A stretch of 64,000 nt of DNA, taken from positions 133,755,875 to 133,819,874 of the forward strand of contig CM034546.1 in NCBI GenBank assembly GCA_020055645.1, read 5' to 3'. Positions within the stretch are counted from its first letter, which is position 1; every line of letters begins with the position of its first letter. The translations under genes were made by a program, and so were the position numbers. The notes beneath the pieces were generated by a model, which saw nothing but the letters and a program-made list of their open reading frames with translations, ran no database searches and was not told the origin of the DNA. Below are positions 58,901-64,000 of this stretch, piece after piece. This stretch comes from Tomocerus qinae (lineage: Eukaryota; Arthropoda; Collembola; Entomobryomorpha; Tomoceridae).

Positions 58901-59032
58901 AGCGTGTATATAATCGCAGAGGAGACGCCAAACCTAAACTGTCTTTGAATGATGCAACTGCATTCTAGCGTGTATATAATCGCAGAGGAGACGCCAAACC
59001 TAAACTGTCTTTGAATGATGCAACTGCATTCT
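58901..59032 (+). repeat. Perfect 66-bp tandem duplication in P4HA exon 5
   Basis: The unit starting AGCGTGTATATAATCGCAGA and ending GCAACTGCATTCT occurs twice with no differences seen. The length is a multiple of 3, so the frame is kept, but the junction creates a TAG codon. Confidence 0.9.
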
Positions 59033-60081
59033 CAACGTTATGCAAAGGAGGAAATCTTCAGGTAAAAATACCTGGCCACTAATTATAAATGTAAAATAAA
59101 ATGTTTTATTGGTTTATTATGTCTTTTCCCTTTTTTTAGTCTGAGAAGGAGAAGTCAGAACTTTATTGTTGGTATGAATCCAAAATTAATCCAGCTTGGT
59201 ATATAAACCCACAAAAGATGGAACTTGTCAGCAAAGATCCGTATGTAACTCAAGTTTATGACTTTATTGGGGACGATCTCATTAATTATTTGAAGAGGAC
59301 GGCAATTCCTGTAATGGAAAGAAGGCCTCATCTCAAAAATGCCACCGACCTAATTCGGAAAGAACGTCGAAAGGATTTAATGAACTCTCTCTTCCGAACG
59401 CCATTCTATTCTTGGGCTGATGAACATGAATATGAGCTGAAACTGCCAGCACTTAATCAAAGAATTGGCTACCTTACGGGGCTAACTACGTCATATAGTG
59501 CAATTACACTGCAGATTTCAATTTATGCCACGGGAGGCTATTTCAATATTCATGTAGATTCTGTAAGATTTTAAAACTATTATTAGGTTTATGTCACGAA
59601 ATTTATTATCAATTTATCAGGTGCCTTTATCTTGATTTTATTAGGAAGGCCATAGCGAGCGTTTGGCCACTTTTATGCTATATGTAAGTTATACAATATT
59701 CTGTTAGAAAGGTTTGCTGATTATGAATAACAGGGATTCGATAATTCACAGTCTCCCACTTGTATGCTTTTTGTAAGTGCTTTGTATTTATTTTGTTTAT
59801 ACCTAGCTAAATGATGTAGAGCTTGGTGGGAAAACAGTCTTCACGTCCTCCGGGGTAAGTGTTCCCCCGGTTAAAGGATCGGCAGTATTTTGGTACGTCA
59901 GTAAGCGAAATGGCGAAGTGGACTACAAGCACTGGCATGCAGGTGAATATAAAAATAGCATTATTTATTAAAATACAAGTGTAGACAGCCTGAAGACCAA
60001 AAATATTTACCTAGCAAACAATGCTGGCATTTTGTTAAGACTGTATGAGACAAGAGCTGAAACGTTCTCTTTAAAAAAATT

Positions 60082-60203
60082 TTAAACCATTATCTATGCG
60101 GGGTACTCCCTCCAAAATATGGGAATTAGAAAAGCTTTATAAAACCATTATCTATGCGGGGTACTCCCTCCAAAATAAATTATGGGAATTAGAAAAGCTT
60201 TAA
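60082..60203 (+). repeat. Tandem duplication in P4HA intron 8
   Basis: Two copies of a unit of about 60 bp, AAACCATTATCTATGCGGGG to TTAGAAAAGCTTTA, differing by a 4-base AAAT insertion. Confidence 0.8.
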
Positions 60204-60629
60204 TATCAAACTGGGCATAATATTATTGCCATAATTATTCTCTTACTACAATATATTACGTCAGTCTTTACTATTAAAGACTTTGATTGAGTGTCCAAAG
60301 AGCTAGTGAAGTAACACGTACCTTATCATTATCTTCCTTATAGGTTGTCCTGTTCTACTTGGAGAAAAATGGAGTAAGAAATTGGTTTTTTATTTGGAAC
60401 GAATTAAACATCCGAATTTGTTATGTAACCATGTATGTATGGTTGTGTACTACTTAATAGAAATCATAGATATTATCATCGGTGCGACCTAGTGGAATAT
60501 TTATTTATTTCGGCCATAAAGCAAAACCCAAAAAATAATTCTGGATTTTTTCTTGCAGTTGGGACTAAATGGATTAATAAAAACCCCAATATGTTTCATC
60601 GCAAGTGTACTCAAGATAAAAATGAATGA

Positions 60630-61204
60630 CATTTCAGTTGGACTTAGTTGCTGTACATTAATAAAACAGAATGGTGAAAAATTGTAACTAATTGTTTGGC
60701 ATTCACCCTTTAAAAATTCGAATTAGTATATAGAAATTAATTTAAGCGCATTTACAGATATAAGCGATAAATAAGTACACCTGTAAATACTAACGTATGC
60801 ATCCGTATGCATCTATGAATTATTGTGCCCAAGATTACACGACAAATTGCAATTACATATTACATCTAGTACATCTCTAAAAATAAATGAGATAAACAAC
60901 TAGTCGAATACAACCCATTAGAATGTTTTAAATCTAGTATATAATTATTGGTTTATTCAAATACTTACATATTAAATTTACCCAATTAACAAAATGTCAA
61001 AGTCAGTAGGTACAATTATTGAACTGATGACACTTTCATTATTAATTTATTAATTATTAATTAGCTAAATCTTCTCTTATAAAGTCAATCATTAAGTTGA
61101 GAAACCTAGAAATTAAATCGCACAATATCTGGAATAACAAATTACCGATATTTAATCTAAACAAAAAACACATCATGGCGTCCACAAATCAAAATCTTGA
61201 CTTC
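60630..61204. other. Spacer; matches the spacer before the second SIAH-like gene
   Basis: The stretch from about 61085 onward (AAGTTGAGAAACCTAG and GATATTTAATCTA) recurs at about 63570-63650, so the tandem duplication included 3' flanking DNA. No gene seen. Confidence 0.5.
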
Positions 61205-62744
61205 TTATTCGTCAACTTCTTCGTCCTTATCGTCGCCATCAAATTCAATTGTGACATCCTCGTCGTCATGAATGCACTCCTCGCACTGAATAACAATAAT
61301 AATAATAATATGATAATTAATGCGTTGACAAAAATAATGATATAATAGTTTTCCCATGATGTAATTATTTAGATGTATGCGAAAAAATGTGTTACAAAAG
61401 GTAGCAGATGCAAAATAAATTACTAAATGATGCTGTATAAAAGTAGAGAAATGTCAATGTAAATCAATGACGTGACATACTTACTTCGATGCTGATTTCA
61501 ATGGGCCAAATCAAACGGTTGCTCTCATTTTTTACTAAATATGAAGATTCGACAATCCAAGCAGGTATATCAATGCACTCACACATATCGACGATATCTT
61601 CCATGGGTATGGACAAAGGGTGGACTTCATGGCTGACGATTTTATCTTCTTTCTATTAATAAACATTTCTGTAACTTTTCTTTTCAAATTTTAAATGTAA
61701 AAATGCCACTAAATAAGAATCCAAAAATAAGTTACGATAAAAATTTCTATTACCTTTCCAGCAGAAGCCACGCTTACATCTTTAGGGGCGTTTTGATCTT
61801 CGTCGTCCACAGTTTCGTCGTTTGTAGCATTTCTATCAGCTTCTTCATGTTCGTCTCCATCGTCTTGTGGCTTGTTATACGACATTCGGAATGTAGCTTT
61901 GTACTTCTGGGTGGTAGGTCCATAAATAAGTGAAATCCACATCGCGACTCTTTCTTCGTACTCGTGAATAACCAACGCGAATCTCGCTCGGTAGCAGACA
62001 AACATACATGGCAGGCGTTTTGGATCTACAAACAAACAAATATTCAGGTTTTAATTTCAGTAGAAAGCATTCTTCAATAAAATTATGGCATGATTTTATA
62101 ACTTAAACTATTTCATGGTTGTATAAGACGGACAAAAACAAATTACATCTTTGTCTCACGGATGAGTCGAAAAACAATTCAAGCTGTGAATTGTTGTTAT
62201 CAATGGTGTACACATAATGAAAGTCACTCAAATGGACGTGATAATCTGTTAACTTGTTGCTGATCAAATTACTACAGTTGAGGTAGAGGCATTTTGAAAG
62301 ATCCCTGTAGATATGAAAATGAAATCATTGAAATTTGTTAACAAAGATGCAATTAATTTTAGAAAGATTAATAATGAAATTAAGTTACCTGTATTCACAT
62401 TGATCCAAGTGTTGTTTGATATATTTTCCCATCATCAACATTGGACATCCATTTTCCACATTTGGACAGGTGAAGGTTGAATTTTGGCGAATAAACTGAT
62501 ATAATATACCTTTCGTTGGAGTTTTGATGTAGGACGATTGGCAGATTTGAAGAGGGGACTCCTCAAATTGGCAATATGTTAATTCGTTTATGGAACAACT
62601 CTTGCAAACTGAATGACCTTTTCTGCACATTAGAATCGTAGTGTCAGAGATTTCAGAACATTTGGTGCAGAAGATGTATCTGCGAGCGACTTCCTCCAAA
62701 TCGGGTAATCTAACGGCCTTTGCTCCTTGCTTTTCCATTGTCAT
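61205..62744 (-). CDS. SIAH-like RING E3 ligase with acidic tail
   Basis: Exons on the minus strand are 62744-62389, 62304-62147, 62025-61754, 61652-61485 and 61285-61205, totalling 1,035 nt (344 aa) with consistent phases. The N-terminus has a RING-type Cys pattern, CTKCSE...CRKGHSVCKSC, then further Cys and a SIAH-type zinc finger (FTCPNVENGCPMLMMG followed by HLDQCEYR). The middle fits the beta-sandwich substrate domain (ARFALVIHEYEERVAMWISL, TTQKYKATFRM). The end is unusual: an acidic Asp/Glu insert (DDGDEHEEADRN) and a final exon CEECIHDDEDVTIEFDGD finishing in DEEVDE. The RING has Arg-Lys-Gly-His where a canonical Cys-x-x-His is usual and a weak last pair, so ligase activity is not certain. 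The exon 2-3 joint uses a GTAATT donor. Confidence 0.75.
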
Positions 62745-63708
62745 GCTTTTATCAAAAAATAAAAGATTAAATAGGATGAAAAGCAATAAATTATTCGGTT
62801 CACGATAAAGTTCAATCAAAAAGAGATTTTGGGCGTCCTCACTCTTCGACTACAGCTTCTCGAATGACAAAAACTCTGTTTAGGAAGATTATGTAGAACG
62901 CCCCTTCGACTTCTTTTATTCAGATAACCAAAACTCTGTTCAGGGCGATGTTTTTAGAATAATGGCATCAATGCTGCATGAAATCAAACATTAGCAATTT
63001 CCATAATCACCTTACACTGTTGGGCTAAGAGCTTCTTTGTTCACAATTACCTGGAAGACTTCAGTACCTATCTGCTGCGCAGCCAACAATTCTGCGACCT
63101 TGAAGGTTGTTTAAAATGGAAATAGTGATAAATATTACAATAAAATTAAATAATAATCCTGCACATAATTGTATGAATCGAATAGGAACACTTAGGTGCA
63201 TACCTCGGGCAGCCTTAGTTGGTTATTAACTTTTAATACATGTTCTCATAATAATAAGTATCTGAGTACTTATCTATGGATTCAAATACATGTCAATGCT
63301 TATGTGAATCAAAGAAACGGAATAGAGATACTTAAGTCTTTTTTTGTTGGCTTTATTCAATATGTTGTCATACTCATTTATAATCAATAGAATATCACAA
63401 TCAGTAGACATAATAAGTAAGGACTTTCCAACTCATGACTACCCATTTAATTTACACAGAGCTATTAATTCCCTATAATTATAATCTGTATACCCACTAC
63501 AAAACAAAATAAATAATAATTAAGCAGTCATAATTCAACTGCACCCTAATTAAATTTTTTCGAAGAAAATCATTAAGTTAAGAAACCTAGTTACATTGCA
63601 CAATATTATCTTCCTTGACAAATTAAGGATATTTAATCTACAAAAACACAAAGCATTAAATCAAAGTACATTATTAATTCTCTGCAAATCAAAATGTTTA
63701 AACTTTAC
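62745..63708. other. Spacer between tandem SIAH-like genes
   Basis: Contains a direct repeat of CAAAACTCTGTTTAGG / CAAAACTCTGTTCAGG near 62870 and 62930. No other gene recognised. Confidence 0.35.
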
Positions 63709-64000
63709 TTATTCGTCAACTTCCTCCTCGTCTTCAAGTTCGTCAACTTCTTCATCGTCTTCAAGTTCGTCAAATTCAACTGTGATATCGTCGTCGTCAT
63801 AAATGCACTCCTCGCACTGAATAACAAAACAATTATTAACGCTTTGACAGCAAAAATAAATCTTTCTATGAAGCCATTCAGTAAATGTGTATGAGAACAT
63901 TTTACAATAAAAAAATTATTAAATGACGTTTTGTGAAGAACAAAAATTTTTATCAGATTTTGTATTGAAATTATATTTTTACCTCGATGCTGACATGGAA
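63709..64000 (-). CDS. Second SIAH-like gene, 3' end only
   Basis: The last exon, 63816-63709, begins CEECIYDDDDITVEFDEL and ends EEEVDE, nearly the same as the last exon of the 61.2-kb gene but lengthened by an internal DELEDDEEV-type repeat. The exon before it (from 63983 to the window edge) ends HVSIE before a GTAAAA donor, matching ISIE at the same place in the first gene. The remainder lies outside the window. This is a tandem duplicate, in the same orientation. Confidence 0.75.

Larger units (their letters stand above)
57635..60629 (+). pseudogene. Prolyl-4-hydroxylase alpha-like, frame interrupted by duplication
   Basis: Exons 57635-57900, 57963-58141, 58241-58365, 58442-58672, 58795-59061, 59140-59562, 59645-59683, 59807-59942, 60344-60373 and 60559-60629, all in phase. 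There is a signal peptide, then the P4HA N-terminal and peptide-binding regions (FPDENDLNVSMGNLLNLQDV), the link ELYCWYESKINPAW and the 2-oxoglutarate/Fe(II) domain. Its metal and co-substrate residues are present: HVD (59551-59559), the distal His (59936) and Lys in GEKW (60367). Secreted or ER P4H alpha subunits hydroxylate prolines in collagen-like chains. Exon 5 contains a perfect 66-bp tandem repeat whose junction makes TAG at 58966-58968. Without it the frame runs 566 aa. It is either a very recent null, a polymorphism or an assembly error. Confidence 0.8.

Noticed and set aside
61290-61320. Short (AAT)n run
   Set aside because: Ordinary microsatellite in an intron.
1-64000. tRNA, rRNA or CRISPR signals
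   Set aside because: I looked for GTTCGAATC-type B boxes and regularly spaced repeats and found none convincing; a covariance-model scan would be needed to exclude tRNAs fully.

Overview
The window is AT-rich animal DNA of arthropod type. Genes are split by mostly 60-120 bp GT-AG introns, the intergenic DNA is crowded with short palindromic DNA transposons, and there is an arthropod Snakeskin (septate-junction) homologue, a large intronless ionotropic-receptor-like gene and gustatory-receptor-like genes. A springtail or another non-holometabolous hexapod is my best guess. That is inference from gene content and style, not proof.

Layout. 0.6-1.4 kb (-): small Cys-rich zinc-finger protein. 3.4-5.1 kb: degenerate axonemal dynein heavy-chain exons, then a lipocalin-like last exon. 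7.8-16.4 kb (+): a complete 23-exon ZNFX1 homologue (2,123 codons before the stop; every splice phase checked). 18.9-20.1 kb (+): GILT-like thiol reductase with an altered active site. 20.6-21.0 kb (-): small secreted Cys-rich peptide. 22.4-24.3 kb (-): gustatory-receptor-like gene with a frame break. 25.0-27.0 kb (-): ionotropic-receptor-like gene. 30.4-31.5 kb (+): Snakeskin. 32.2-34.5 kb (-): complete 4-exon UDP-glycosyltransferase. 36.6-37.7 kb (-): an SMKR1-like micro-protein gene in three tiny exons. 38.8-39.1 kb (-): secreted Gly/Tyr-rich protein. 40.3-40.7 kb (-): chemoreceptor C-terminal fragment. 41.1-43.6 kb (+): BTB-BACK protein with a Pro/Ser/Thr-rich tail and a C-terminal hydrophobic anchor. 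44.4-47.5 kb (-): complete 11-exon BRD8-like subunit. 52.7-54.0 kb (+): intronless nicotinic-receptor-like gene with an atypical pore. 55.2-55.5 kb (+): secreted 4-Cys peptide. 57.6-60.6 kb (+): prolyl-4-hydroxylase-alpha-like gene interrupted by a 66-bp tandem duplication. 61.2-62.7 and 63.7-64.0 kb (-): tandem SIAH-like genes, the second cut by the window end.

The genes are unrelated neighbours rather than an operon-like system. The recurrent theme is mobile DNA: at least four families of short inverted-repeat elements. One is hAT-like with a perfect 8-bp target duplication. One 144-151 bp family lies in introns of ZNFX1 and UGT, where it flanks a 53-nt micro-exon on both sides. Long fold-back structures occupy introns of the SMKR1-like and chemoreceptor genes and the 48-52 kb gene desert.

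No CRISPR, rRNA or convincing tRNA was seen. Homology calls are by eye from motifs and exon phase; no database search was run.
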